DNA of 42,305 nucleotides from Pseudomonadota bacterium (GTDB lineage Bacteria; Pseudomonadota; Gammaproteobacteria; Burkholderiales; JABEVD01): the NCBI GenBank assembly GCA_021848705.1, contig JAJZTT010000003.1, positions 1-42,305 on the forward strand, written 5' to 3'. Positions 1 to 8,333 of the stretch are shown here, in pieces. The position numbers and the translations under genes are program-made. Below the pieces are notes generated by a model that saw nothing but the letters and a program-made list of their open reading frames with translations, searched no databases and was not told the DNA's origin. Position 1 is the first letter of the stretch, and each line of letters starts with the position of its first letter.

Positions 1-1
1 G

Positions 2-190
2 CTCTCCCACATATTCGAAAAATTCTACCGGGCCGATACAGTGAGCGGCATTCCGGGCTCCGGCCTCGGCATGTCGCTGGTCCTCGAAATCATGAAGATC
101 CACGGCGGAAAAATTTTCGTGGAAAGCGCACCGGGCAGTGGCACCACGGTGACCCTGCTGTTCCCGGCTCCATTGCAAACGGAGCCCTAA
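2..190 (+). CDS. Sensor histidine kinase, C-terminal HATPase_c fragment (5' end outside window)
   Basis: Frame starting at base 2 reads LSHIFEKFYRADTVSGIPGSGLGMSLVLEIMKIHGGKIFVESAPGSGTTVTLLFPAPLQTEP*, a classic HATPase G1/G2 box (GSGLGMSL). Stop at 188-190. Confidence 0.88.
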   Translation, partial: LSHIFEKFYRADTVSGIPGSGLGMSLVLEIMKIHGGKIFVESAPGSGTTVTLLFPAPLQTEP

Positions 191-249
191 AATGGCAATA
201 TATGAAAATAATGAAATCATGATCTGATATAAATGCAATTTCCGTTCCC

Positions 250-858
250 ATGGTAAACAACAAGGATCGCGAAGAAGTCTGCTCCACCAGGGAGGCTTCG
301 AAAATGCTCGGCGTATCTCTGCGCACCATCCAGCTCTGGGTGGAGAGCGGCAGCCTCAAGGCCTGGAAAACGCCGGGCGGCCATCGCCGGGTCAGCAGGA
401 AATCCGTGGAAGAATTGCTTGCAGCGCGTCGCTTCGAAGGAATTCCCGCCAGAGAGAAGTCGATCGAAGTGCTCGTGGTGGAAGACGACCTGGCGCTTTG
501 CAGGCTGTACGAGGCCACGATCGGCAGATGGAACATTCCGGTGCGGATCAGGACCGTGATCGACGGATTCGACGCACTGGTCGCCATCGGCGCGGAAAAA
601 CCCGACATCATGATCATCGACATCAATCTGCCCGCAATGGACGGCGTGGCGCTGCTCAGAAAGCTGCGCCAGAACCGCGATTACGACGATATCGAAATTG
701 TCGTCGTCACCGGCCTGGATGCAGAGGAAATCGAAAGACGCGGCGGCGTGCCGAAGGGAATTCCGGTATTTCTGAAACCGGTCCCGTTCGGACTCATTCA
801 GGCCAGCATGCAGGAAATCGCCAACCGCAAGCTCGAGGGACGCCTTGTCCGGAACTGA
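250..858 (+). CDS. N-terminal MerR/excisionase-like HTH domain fused to C-terminal response regulator receiver (REC) domain
   Basis: STREASKMLGVSLRTIQLWVESGSLKAWKTPGGHRRVSRKSVEELL (HTH), then VLVVEDDLALCRLYE...DIMIIDINLPAMDGVALL...VVTGLD...FLKPVPF (REC: DD, D, T, K). Confidence 0.85.
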   Translation: MVNNKDREEVCSTREASKMLGVSLRTIQLWVESGSLKAWKTPGGHRRVSRKSVEELLAARRFEGIPAREKSIEVLVVEDDLALCRLYEATIGRWNIPVRIRTVIDGFDALVAIGAEKPDIMIIDINLPAMDGVALLRKLRQNRDYDDIEIVVVTGLDAEEIERRGGVPKGIPVFLKPVPFGLIQASMQEIANRKLEGRLVRN

Positions 859-900
859 TTCCGCCCGCCGCCCCGTGAATTCCAACGTCCCGCCCAGCCC

Positions 901-2304
901 ATGCTGACAGTTTCCCTGGATCAGGAATGCCGCAAACTGGTCATGCATCTTGGCGGCATGCTGTTCATTGCAGATCTGAAAGGAAAGCTTCTTTTCGTCA
1001 ATCCTGCATGGCAGAAACACCTTGGCTACACGGAGCAGGAATGCATCGGCAGGCGCATCGAGGAATTCGCAACCGGGTCTTCCCGGAATGGCATTCCTGA
1101 ATTGCTCTCGTCAGGCGGCGAGATGGAATTGCTCCTGAAGCGCAAGGAGGGCGGCGAAATGACCGTCGAACTGCAGGTATCCCGCCTGGGAGCGGAGGAT
1201 GGACTTCTCGGGCTCATGGTGGACGTCTCGGAACGCAAGGCGGCGCAGCATGCTCTGCAAGCGACTGAAACCAAGCTGCGCAAGATCCTCTCCCTGAGTC
1301 CTGAAGGCGTTCTGGCGCTCGATTCCTCCTGCTGCATTTCCTTTTGCAACAACCGGCTCGCCGAAATGCTCTGGATCGGGACCCAGAAGGGCAACCCGAT
1401 TGCCGGTTGCCTGCCGAAACTGGAAGAGGAATGGCTTTGCAGGTTGGCCGAACTGCAGGAAGCCATCAGGTCCGGGCAGCAGCACGGGTTCATGCGGCTT
1501 GCCGACCCGATGAGAATCATCCGTTGGGAAGCCCGTGATTTCGAAAGCGAGGAACTGAGCCATGTGATCTTTTTCAGGGACATCACACGGGAAGCCGAAA
1601 TCGACCGGATGAAAAGCGAATTCCTGGCCACCGCAGCGCACGAACTGCGCACGCCGATGTCCAGCATTTACGGTTTTGCCGAATTGATGCTGCACCGGGA
1701 AACCGACGAACGTGAACGAAGGGAATTTCTCGGCATCATCCACGAGCAGGCTGCCGGCATCATCAGGATGCTGGACGAATTGCTGGATCTGGCCAGGATC
1801 GAGTCGAGAACCGGAAAGGATTTCAGATTCAGCCAGCAGGACCTGCTCTCCGTCTTGCATCTTGCCATGCAGGACATCCGCTCCGCAGGCGAAACCCGCA
1901 AACTGACCCTCTCCGTTCCCGACCGGGAACTTCCGCCTGCATGGGTCGATCCGGAAAAAACCAGGCAGGTTTTCTCCAATGTACTCGGCAATGCCTGCAA
2001 GTATTCTCCGGATGGCAGCGAAATCCGGATCGAAGCGGGACGGGACGCTGCCGAAAACAAACTGGTTTTCAGCATCACGGACAGCGGGATCGGCATGACT
2101 CCAGAACAGGTTTCCAGGATTTTCGAGCGGTTCTACCGCGCAAAAAGCATCCCTCACGTTCCAGGGGCTGGACTCGGAATGTCGCTCGTCCGGGAAATCA
2201 TGCTGATTCACAACGGCTTCGTCGAGGTAGAAAGTTCGTTCGGAAGCGGAACCTGCGTCAAGCTCGGTTTTCCCCTGAAGGACCGGAGGGAAGAGAATGC
2301 GTGA
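901..2304 (+). CDS. PAS-domain sensor histidine kinase
   Basis: PAS-like N-terminus (GKLLFVNPAWQKHLGYTEQECIG); HisKA FLATAAHELRTPMSSIYGFAELM; N box NVLGNACKYSPDG; G boxes DSGIGMTPEQ and GAGLGMSL. Confidence 0.92.
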   Translation: MLTVSLDQECRKLVMHLGGMLFIADLKGKLLFVNPAWQKHLGYTEQECIGRRIEEFATGSSRNGIPELLSSGGEMELLLKRKEGGEMTVELQVSRLGAEDGLLGLMVDVSERKAAQHALQATETKLRKILSLSPEGVLALDSSCCISFCNNRLAEMLWIGTQKGNPIAGCLPKLEEEWLCRLAELQEAIRSGQQHGFMRLADPMRIIRWEARDFESEELSHVIFFRDITREAEIDRMKSEFLATAAHELRTPMSSIYGFAELMLHRETDERERREFLGIIHEQAAGIIRMLDELLDLARIESRTGKDFRFSQQDLLSVLHLAMQDIRSAGETRKLTLSVPDRELPPAWVDPEKTRQVFSNVLGNACKYSPDGSEIRIEAGRDAAENKLVFSITDSGIGMTPEQVSRIFERFYRAKSIPHVPGAGLGMSLVREIMLIHNGFVEVESSFGSGTCVKLGFPLKDRREENA

Positions 2305-2674
2305 AAAGATTCTCATCGCCGAAGATGAAAGCAACCTCAGGAAGCTGCTGGTGGCGACGCTGGGCGCATCTTTCCAGCTCTTCCAGGCATCCAGCGGCGA
2401 AGAAGCCTTTCTGCTCGCACAACGGCACAAACCGGATGTCATCCTGCTCGACATCATGATGCCCGGAACGGTCAACGGCCTCGACGTATGCAGGAAAATC
2501 AAGCAGGACCCCGCCCTGTGCACCAACTACATCATCCTGCTCACCGCGCTCGGACAGAAGGCGGACAGGGAATGCGGCGCAAAAGCCAATGCCGATGCCT
2601 ATGTCGTCAAACCTTTCTCTCCGCTGGCCCTCATCGAACTGATTGAAAACAGGAATAAAAAATCGCACTGCTGA
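2297..2674 (+). CDS. Stand-alone response regulator receiver protein
   Basis: KILIAEDESNLRKLL...DVILLDIMMPGTVNGLDVC...ILLTALG...AYVVKPFSP. Overlaps the upstream kinase stop by 8 bp. Confidence 0.92.
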   Translation: MREKILIAEDESNLRKLLVATLGASFQLFQASSGEEAFLLAQRHKPDVILLDIMMPGTVNGLDVCRKIKQDPALCTNYIILLTALGQKADRECGAKANADAYVVKPFSPLALIELIENRNKKSHC

Positions 2675-2810
2675 CCGAAGACGAAATCGTTTGCACGAGC
2701 CTGCAGGGGGACTGTGAACGGACCGGATGAAGAAAAAAGACTTGCAGCAGAACGCAGGCCGCTTTCCGGGCCGATACCTTGCATCCCTTTCCCTGGAAAT
2801 CGCCCGAATT

Positions 2811-3578
2811 TCAGAAACGGCGCCCGGCGACGAGGCTCGTCCCGATCATGGTCCGCTTCATGGCGAGCGGACTTGAGGCCGCACTTCCCCCGATACGGTG
2901 GATGCCGAGGGAGGCATGAGTGAACCATCCTCCACCCAGTTGATGCATCCAGCCCAGGTTGGCGCCGTAATTCCGGATCCCGGCACTTGCCGTGTAGGGA
3001 GCCAGCACTCCCCCGGAAGCAGCGGACTGCGCAGGCGTGACGCCGAAATAAGTCTGCATGTAACGGCCGTTCGCCCAGTTGACTTCGAGCCCGGCTCGAA
3101 CCCGATCGGATCGGCCGATGTTCCTCTCCAGCCCGCCATCGAGTTCCACCCTAGCGCCTCGCTGCCCTGCTCCGAAGCGCGAGGCCGCATACCATGGAGC
3201 GAATCTCGCGTCGAAAAAGCCGCCCGCCTCCACGCCCCAGTTGATGTCGCCGGTGCCATTGAGACGTACGTCGGCATTCTGCCTGCGATAAGGGGTGAGT
3301 CCGATCCTCGGACCGAAATGGAAACGGGGATCTTCGGAAAGGTCATACCCGATCCCCTCCGAAACCCCGGCAAAGAATCTCCCCTTTCTTGCCTCGAACA
3401 CCGGCACGGCCCTCACCCTGCGAGTCGACGATCCCTCGTAGCGGGGAACGAAGGCGGCGCCTGCACCCAGGGTGAATTTCCATTTCTCGGATTCCCGCAC
3501 CTCCACGGCTTCTTCTGCGAAAGACATCTGGCAGACCAGGATGGATGGAATCAGCAGCGAGACTCTTTTCATGTTCAT
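2811..3578 (-). CDS. MipA/OmpV-family outer membrane protein
   Basis: ATG at 3576-3578 gives MNMKRVSLLIPSILVCQMSFAEE signal peptide, then GAGAAFVPRYEGSSTRRVRAVPVFEARKGRFFAGVSEGIGYDL, a MipA/OmpV-like pattern, ending with a C-terminal aromatic residue (AGRRF). Confidence 0.8.
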   Translation of the reverse strand: MNMKRVSLLIPSILVCQMSFAEEAVEVRESEKWKFTLGAGAAFVPRYEGSSTRRVRAVPVFEARKGRFFAGVSEGIGYDLSEDPRFHFGPRIGLTPYRRQNADVRLNGTGDINWGVEAGGFFDARFAPWYAASRFGAGQRGARVELDGGLERNIGRSDRVRAGLEVNWANGRYMQTYFGVTPAQSAASGGVLAPYTASAGIRNYGANLGWMHQLGGGWFTHASLGIHRIGGSAASSPLAMKRTMIGTSLVAGRRF

Positions 3579-3733
3579 GCTTCCAGTTTCATATCGGGAA
3601 GGTGAATATAAATTCGCAACATTAAACCCGGCTGAAGATCGCGGCAGGTAGCAAGCGCCACCACCTTGATTTTCAGGGAAAAATGCATCATCATTGGATG
3701 GACCGTATCGCCCCTGGAGTAAAATCGGCAAAA

Positions 3734-5026
3734 ATGGCTGCATTCGAAGAAAGGCTCAACACCGCGGCCGGAAAGCATCTCGAAGGCGCGATCGCCGCTG
3801 CGGAAATCCTCTACCGCGAACTCGTCGCGGATTTCCCGGAAAAGGCGCAAGCGAGGCATTATCTCGGATTCCTGCTGCAGCAACAGGGAAGGCTTGCGGA
3901 AGCTGCCGAAGAAATGGAGGCTTCTCTTGCGCTCGATGAAGGGCATGCAGAACGCCATTTCAGTCTCGCCATGGTCCATTCCGGGCTCGGTAATCCGCAT
4001 CTGGCCGAAAAGGCATTGCGGCGCGCCATCGAACTAGAACCGAATCAGTATTTCTACCATACCAATCTCGGCGCAATCTGCGAACAGTCCGGAAAACCGG
4101 AAGAGGCGGAATCGAGCTATCTCGAAGCTGCGAAAATCTCGCCCGAAATCGCGGACGCCCATTTCCTTCTTGCAGAGCTCTATCTCCGGCTCGGGCGCCA
4201 TGCGGATGCGCGGAAAAGAAACTGGCTCGGCATCGCCGCATCCCATGGCAAGGGTTTTTCGAAAATGGTCCATGCCCAGTCCCTGCACGAGACCGGCAAG
4301 GAGGAGGAAGCCTGTTCCCTGCTGGAGAGATGGCATGCCGAGGAACCGGACCATCCCGTCCCGGTCCACCTTCTCTGCGCCTACCGCGGGGACCCGGCCC
4401 CTGAAAGATGCTCAAGGGATTATGTCCGAAAAACCTTCGACTCCTTTGCGGAAAGCTTCGACAACGTGCTGGGCAGGCTCAAATACAGCGGCCCTGCGCT
4501 TGTGAAGGCATTTCTCGAGGAAACGCTTCCCGCCGGAAAATTCCACATACTTGATCTCGGCTGCGGAACCGGGCTCACCGGAGCATCCCTGAAGCCTTAT
4601 GCCTCTTTGCTCGAAGGAGTGGATCTTTCCGGGAAAATGCTGCAAAAGGCCAGGGAAAGGAACCTCTACGACCGGCTTCACAGGAACGATCTTGTCGATT
4701 TCCTGGAAAGGGATGCCGATTCCCGGGACATCGTCGTCTCCATGGACACCTTCATTTACCTGGGCAACCTCGAACCGGTCATCGGCCTCGTCGCCGCATC
4801 GCTCAAACCTGGCGGATGGTTCCTGTTCAGCACGGAATCCCTGGAAGAAGAAGCGCCCTACCGGCTCGACATCAGCGGCAGGTATCGGCATTCCCCGGTT
4901 TTCCTGCGCAAGATTCTCGAAGAAAAGGGGTTCGAAATCCCACGCTTCGAGAAAGTCGTGATCCGCCTCGAATCCGGCAGTCCGATCCACGGACATTTCG
5001 TCTGCGCGCGCATGAGGGAACAATAA
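3734..5026 (+). CDS. TPR-repeat protein with C-terminal class I SAM-dependent methyltransferase domain
   Basis: TPR repeats (AEAAEEMEASLALDEGHAERHFSLAMVHSGLGNPHLAEKALRRAIELEPN); motif I HILDLGCGTGLTGASL; ORF extends to 3683 but ATG 3734 is the more plausible start. Confidence 0.87.
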   Translation: MAAFEERLNTAAGKHLEGAIAAAEILYRELVADFPEKAQARHYLGFLLQQQGRLAEAAEEMEASLALDEGHAERHFSLAMVHSGLGNPHLAEKALRRAIELEPNQYFYHTNLGAICEQSGKPEEAESSYLEAAKISPEIADAHFLLAELYLRLGRHADARKRNWLGIAASHGKGFSKMVHAQSLHETGKEEEACSLLERWHAEEPDHPVPVHLLCAYRGDPAPERCSRDYVRKTFDSFAESFDNVLGRLKYSGPALVKAFLEETLPAGKFHILDLGCGTGLTGASLKPYASLLEGVDLSGKMLQKARERNLYDRLHRNDLVDFLERDADSRDIVVSMDTFIYLGNLEPVIGLVAASLKPGGWFLFSTESLEEEAPYRLDISGRYRHSPVFLRKILEEKGFEIPRFEKVVIRLESGSPIHGHFVCARMREQ

Positions 5027-6811
5027 GTGGCCATCTTCGAATGGAACGAAACCTACAGCGTCGGCAATGAAGTGGTGGATTCCCAGCACAGGAAGCTCGT
5101 CGAAATGATCAACGAACTGGAACATGCCTACTCGGTCGGCCAGGAAATCTCCAGCATCGCCGGACTGTACGGCAGTCTCGCCGACTACGCGAAATACCAT
5201 TTCTCCACGGAAGAGAAAATGATGCGCGAGAGGGGCTGCGAGGCGAGGCATTACGAGAGGCACTGCAGGGAGCACAGGGAATTCGTGGGTATGGTCCTGA
5301 AGCTGCACGATGCGCTCGAGTCCTCCGACACCAAGATCGCCGACGCCATCCTCGACTACCTCATCAAATGGCTCATGCACCACATCATGGGCGAGGACAA
5401 GGCAATGATGCGCATGCTCGAAGGGAGAAATCCCAAGCAGATCGAGGACAGGGAGGCCTTCCTGACGCATGCGCTCGACCAGGAAATCGCCGAGCGCAAC
5501 CTGATATCCGCACTCAGGGAAAGCGAAAACCGCTTCCGCTCCCTGGCGAACCAGGTTCCGGTACTGATCTGGATGGAAGAAGAAGCGCGAGGCAGGGTGT
5601 TTTTCAACCAGACCTGGCTCGATTTCACCGGAAAGCGGATCGATGAAATCCGGGGAGAAGGATGGAAGAAGGACGTTCACCCGGAAGACCTCGAGCACGC
5701 GAATGAGACGATTTCGAAAGCGCTTTCCGCAAGGAAACACTACACTGCGGAATACCGGCTGAAAAGGCAGAACGGAAGCTACCGCTGGCTGCTCGAAACC
5801 GGGGTGCCTAGGTTTCTCGGCAGCGGGGAGTTTTCCGGCCATGTCGGCGCTTGCGTCGACATCACCGAGCGCAAGAAGGGCGAGCTCATCATGAAGGTCG
5901 CCCGTGACCAGCTCGAAAAAAGGGTTGCAGAAAGAACCCGGGAACTCAACGAGGCGAACGCAAGGCTCTCTCGGGAGAAGGAGGAACAGCTCCTGCTCAT
6001 CAGAAAACTGGAAGAAGCGCAAAATCAGCTGCTCCAGTCGGAAAAAATGGCCGCCATCGGCCAGCTCGCAGCAGGTGTCGCCCACGAGATCAACAACCCG
6101 ATCGGGTACGTGCAGTCCAACCTCGGCACCCTGAAGACCTATATTGAGGACATCCTGAAGCTGGTCGAAGCCTACGAATCGGTCGAACCCACGCTCGAGG
6201 GGGAAAATTCCGCCAGGATCGCCAGGTTGAAGCGGGAGATCGACCTCGATTTCCTGAAAGGGGATCTTGCCAGCCTGCTGGCCGAATCGCGGGAAGGCAT
6301 CTCCCGGGTCAAGGGGATCGTGCAGGATCTCAGGGATTTCTCCCATGTCGACGAATCCGAATGGCAGTGGGCCGACATCAACCGCAATCTCGACACCACC
6401 CTCAACGTCATCCACAACGAACTGAAATACAAGGCAGAGGTGATCCGTGAATACGGATCTCTGCCCGAGATTCGCTGCCTTCCCCAGCAGATCAGCCAGG
6501 TGTTCATGAATCTCCTCGTCAATGCAGCGCACGCCATCGAAGGGCGTGGCACCATCACCATTCGCACGCTTGCAGAAAACGGGGGGGTCGTGGTGAAAAT
6601 TTCGGATACCGGCTGCGGCATTCCGCAGGAAAACATCAATCGCATCTTCGAACCCTTCTTCACCACGAAGCCGGTCGGAAAGGGAACCGGGCTCGGGCTT
6701 TCGCTCGCGAGGAGCATCGTCGAGAAGCACGACGGCAGAATGGAAGTGTCGAGCGAACCTGGACGGGGAACCACTTTCAGCATCTTCCTCCCCCCCTCTC
6801 CTCCAGGGTAA
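5027..6811 (+). CDS. Bacteriohemerythrin-PAS-histidine kinase (NtrB-type)
   Basis: GTG start directly after the previous stop. Hemerythrin motifs (VVDSQHRKLVEMINEL...YAKYHFSTEEKMM...HYERHCREHREF...HHIMGEDKAMM); PAS; coiled coil; SEKMAAIGQLAAGVAHEINNPIGYV; DTGCGIPQ; GTGLGLSLARSIVEKH. Confidence 0.93.
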   Translation: MAIFEWNETYSVGNEVVDSQHRKLVEMINELEHAYSVGQEISSIAGLYGSLADYAKYHFSTEEKMMRERGCEARHYERHCREHREFVGMVLKLHDALESSDTKIADAILDYLIKWLMHHIMGEDKAMMRMLEGRNPKQIEDREAFLTHALDQEIAERNLISALRESENRFRSLANQVPVLIWMEEEARGRVFFNQTWLDFTGKRIDEIRGEGWKKDVHPEDLEHANETISKALSARKHYTAEYRLKRQNGSYRWLLETGVPRFLGSGEFSGHVGACVDITERKKGELIMKVARDQLEKRVAERTRELNEANARLSREKEEQLLLIRKLEEAQNQLLQSEKMAAIGQLAAGVAHEINNPIGYVQSNLGTLKTYIEDILKLVEAYESVEPTLEGENSARIARLKREIDLDFLKGDLASLLAESREGISRVKGIVQDLRDFSHVDESEWQWADINRNLDTTLNVIHNELKYKAEVIREYGSLPEIRCLPQQISQVFMNLLVNAAHAIEGRGTITIRTLAENGGVVVKISDTGCGIPQENINRIFEPFFTTKPVGKGTGLGLSLARSIVEKHDGRMEVSSEPGRGTTFSIFLPPSPPG

Positions 6812-6886
6812 AATGTTGCAAAGCCGGTTGCAATTGCCGGGGCATGGTGCCAGAATTGGAATGTAGCGTAAAAAGGAATCACGATC

Positions 6887-7066
6887 ATGGGCATGTCGAT
6901 GCAAAGCGTCTCCAGCACCCCGGCCACGAGCACGGTCAGCGCGCTGCAACAGATGCAGCAGATGCAACAGATGCAAAGCCTGCAGCAGCCTCCCGTTCAG
7001 CAGCCCAACCCGATTCCGAGCAAGCCGGTCGGTCCGCTCGGCAACAACATCGACGTGAAAGCATAG
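6887..7066 (+). CDS. 59-aa Gln/Met-rich small protein of unknown function
   Basis: ATG 6887 to TAG 7064-7066: MGMSMQSVSSTPATSTVSALQQMQQMQQMQSLQQPPVQQPNPIPSKPVGPLGNNIDVKA. Shine-Dalgarno-like AAGGA upstream. Not in the supplied ORF track (below its length cut-off). Confidence 0.6.
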   Translation: MGMSMQSVSSTPATSTVSALQQMQQMQQMQSLQQPPVQQPNPIPSKPVGPLGNNIDVKA

Positions 7067-7067
7067 G

Positions 7068-8333
7068 CTGGCCCACCTTCTCCTGCTCGAAATCCCGGGC
7101 GCGAATGATTTCAACATCATAAACGATGCGGTGGCCCTGGGCCACGAAGTCACTTTTTTCACTTCGGATTGCACGCTTTATCATGGAAGACAGGGTTCCG
7201 ACGCGCTCCGGCTTTGCCGCGCGATCGTCGAAACTTCTCCTTTCGATTACGATTCTTTCGAAAAAAGGGCGCTCCGGATCCATCAAAACAGGCCTTTCGA
7301 TGCCATCGTCTGCCTGATTGACATCCGGCTCGTCGAGGCTTCCAGGCTCGCGAAGAAACTGGGCTTGCGTTTTCTGTCGCAAGAGGTTGCGACCCTGGTT
7401 CGGGACAAATACCATGTGCGTCAAAGGCTCTCCGATTGTGGAATCGTCCAGCCGGAATTCGAGCTCGCCACTTCCAACGCAGAACTTTCCGCCGCAGTCG
7501 AAAAAATCGGCTTTCCGGTCCTCATCAAGCCCTGCGACGGCTATGGATCCCAGAACATCGTGACCTTCCGCTCGCAGCGCGATTTCGAACCGGCAAGAGC
7601 ACTGTTCTCCAATTATCTTCCCTGCAGGACAGACTACGGGCTCGGCGTCAGGGCGAACGACAGGCTGCTCGTCGAGCGCTTCGTCGAGGGGGCCGTGATC
7701 GGGGTGGAAACCTTCACGCTGGAAGGAAAACACCGCTTTCTCGGCATCAACGACAAGGTTTTCTTTCCTCCGCCCTTTTTCGCCATCCGGGGAAGCAGCT
7801 TCCCCGCTTCGAGATTCGACACTGAAAAAATCAGGGATTACGTGTTCTCGGTGCTGGATGCGATCGGCTTCGATTTCGGAGCGGCGCACACCGAAGTCAT
7901 CGTCGCCGAAAACGGGCTGTATCTCGTGGAAGTCAATGCCAGGCTGATCGGCGCGAAGATCCCCAGGCTTCTCGGCCTGGCCCTGGGCAGATCGGTCTAT
8001 TCCGACGTCGTGAACCTGCATCTCGGCACCCTTTTGGAACCGAAGGATGCCGGGCTCTTCGCAGCGTCGAGATGGCTGGTGGCGAGCGAAGAAGGAGTCC
8101 TCCGAGAAATCGTCCTGCCAGAGCAGCGCGATCCTGCGATTCGTACAGTCGAAATGTTGAAGCAGCCCGGGGACAGGGTGAGGCCGCCGTTCGACAACAC
8201 CGACAGACTGGGCTATGTCATGGCTGTCGCTGGATCGGCCGGCGAAGCCGAAAGGATCGCAGAGGAATATTCATCGCGCTGCTGCGTATTGATCGATCAA
8301 CAGTCTTCCGCGAGTCTGAAACCCATCGCATAG
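7068..8333 (+). CDS. ATP-grasp carboxylate-amine ligase-like protein (start uncertain: CTG 7068 or GTG 7131)
   Basis: GFPVLIKPCDGYGSQNIVTF, LLVERFVEGAVIGVETFT, FDFGAAHTEVIVAENGLYLVEVNARLIGAKIPRLL. The reading frame extends upstream of GTG 7131 with LAHLLLLEIPGANDFNIINDAVALGHEVTFFTSD, a typical ATP-grasp N-terminal strand. Confidence 0.83.
   Translation: MAHLLLLEIPGANDFNIINDAVALGHEVTFFTSDCTLYHGRQGSDALRLCRAIVETSPFDYDSFEKRALRIHQNRPFDAIVCLIDIRLVEASRLAKKLGLRFLSQEVATLVRDKYHVRQRLSDCGIVQPEFELATSNAELSAAVEKIGFPVLIKPCDGYGSQNIVTFRSQRDFEPARALFSNYLPCRTDYGLGVRANDRLLVERFVEGAVIGVETFTLEGKHRFLGINDKVFFPPPFFAIRGSSFPASRFDTEKIRDYVFSVLDAIGFDFGAAHTEVIVAENGLYLVEVNARLIGAKIPRLLGLALGRSVYSDVVNLHLGTLLEPKDAGLFAASRWLVASEEGVLREIVLPEQRDPAIRTVEMLKQPGDRVRPPFDNTDRLGYVMAVAGSAGEAERIAEEYSSRCCVLIDQQSSASLKPIA

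Noticed and set aside
6944-6976. CAG/ATG short tandem repeat as a possible phase-variable microsatellite
   Set aside because: The unit is 9 bp, so copy-number change would not shift the frame; better described as a Gln-Gln-Met coding repeat.
4412-7174. 920-aa open reading frame on the minus strand
   Set aside because: Antisense shadow of the methyltransferase and hemerythrin-kinase genes; no recognisable domain, and the plus-strand frames have unambiguous family motifs. Long antisense ORFs are expected with this codon usage.
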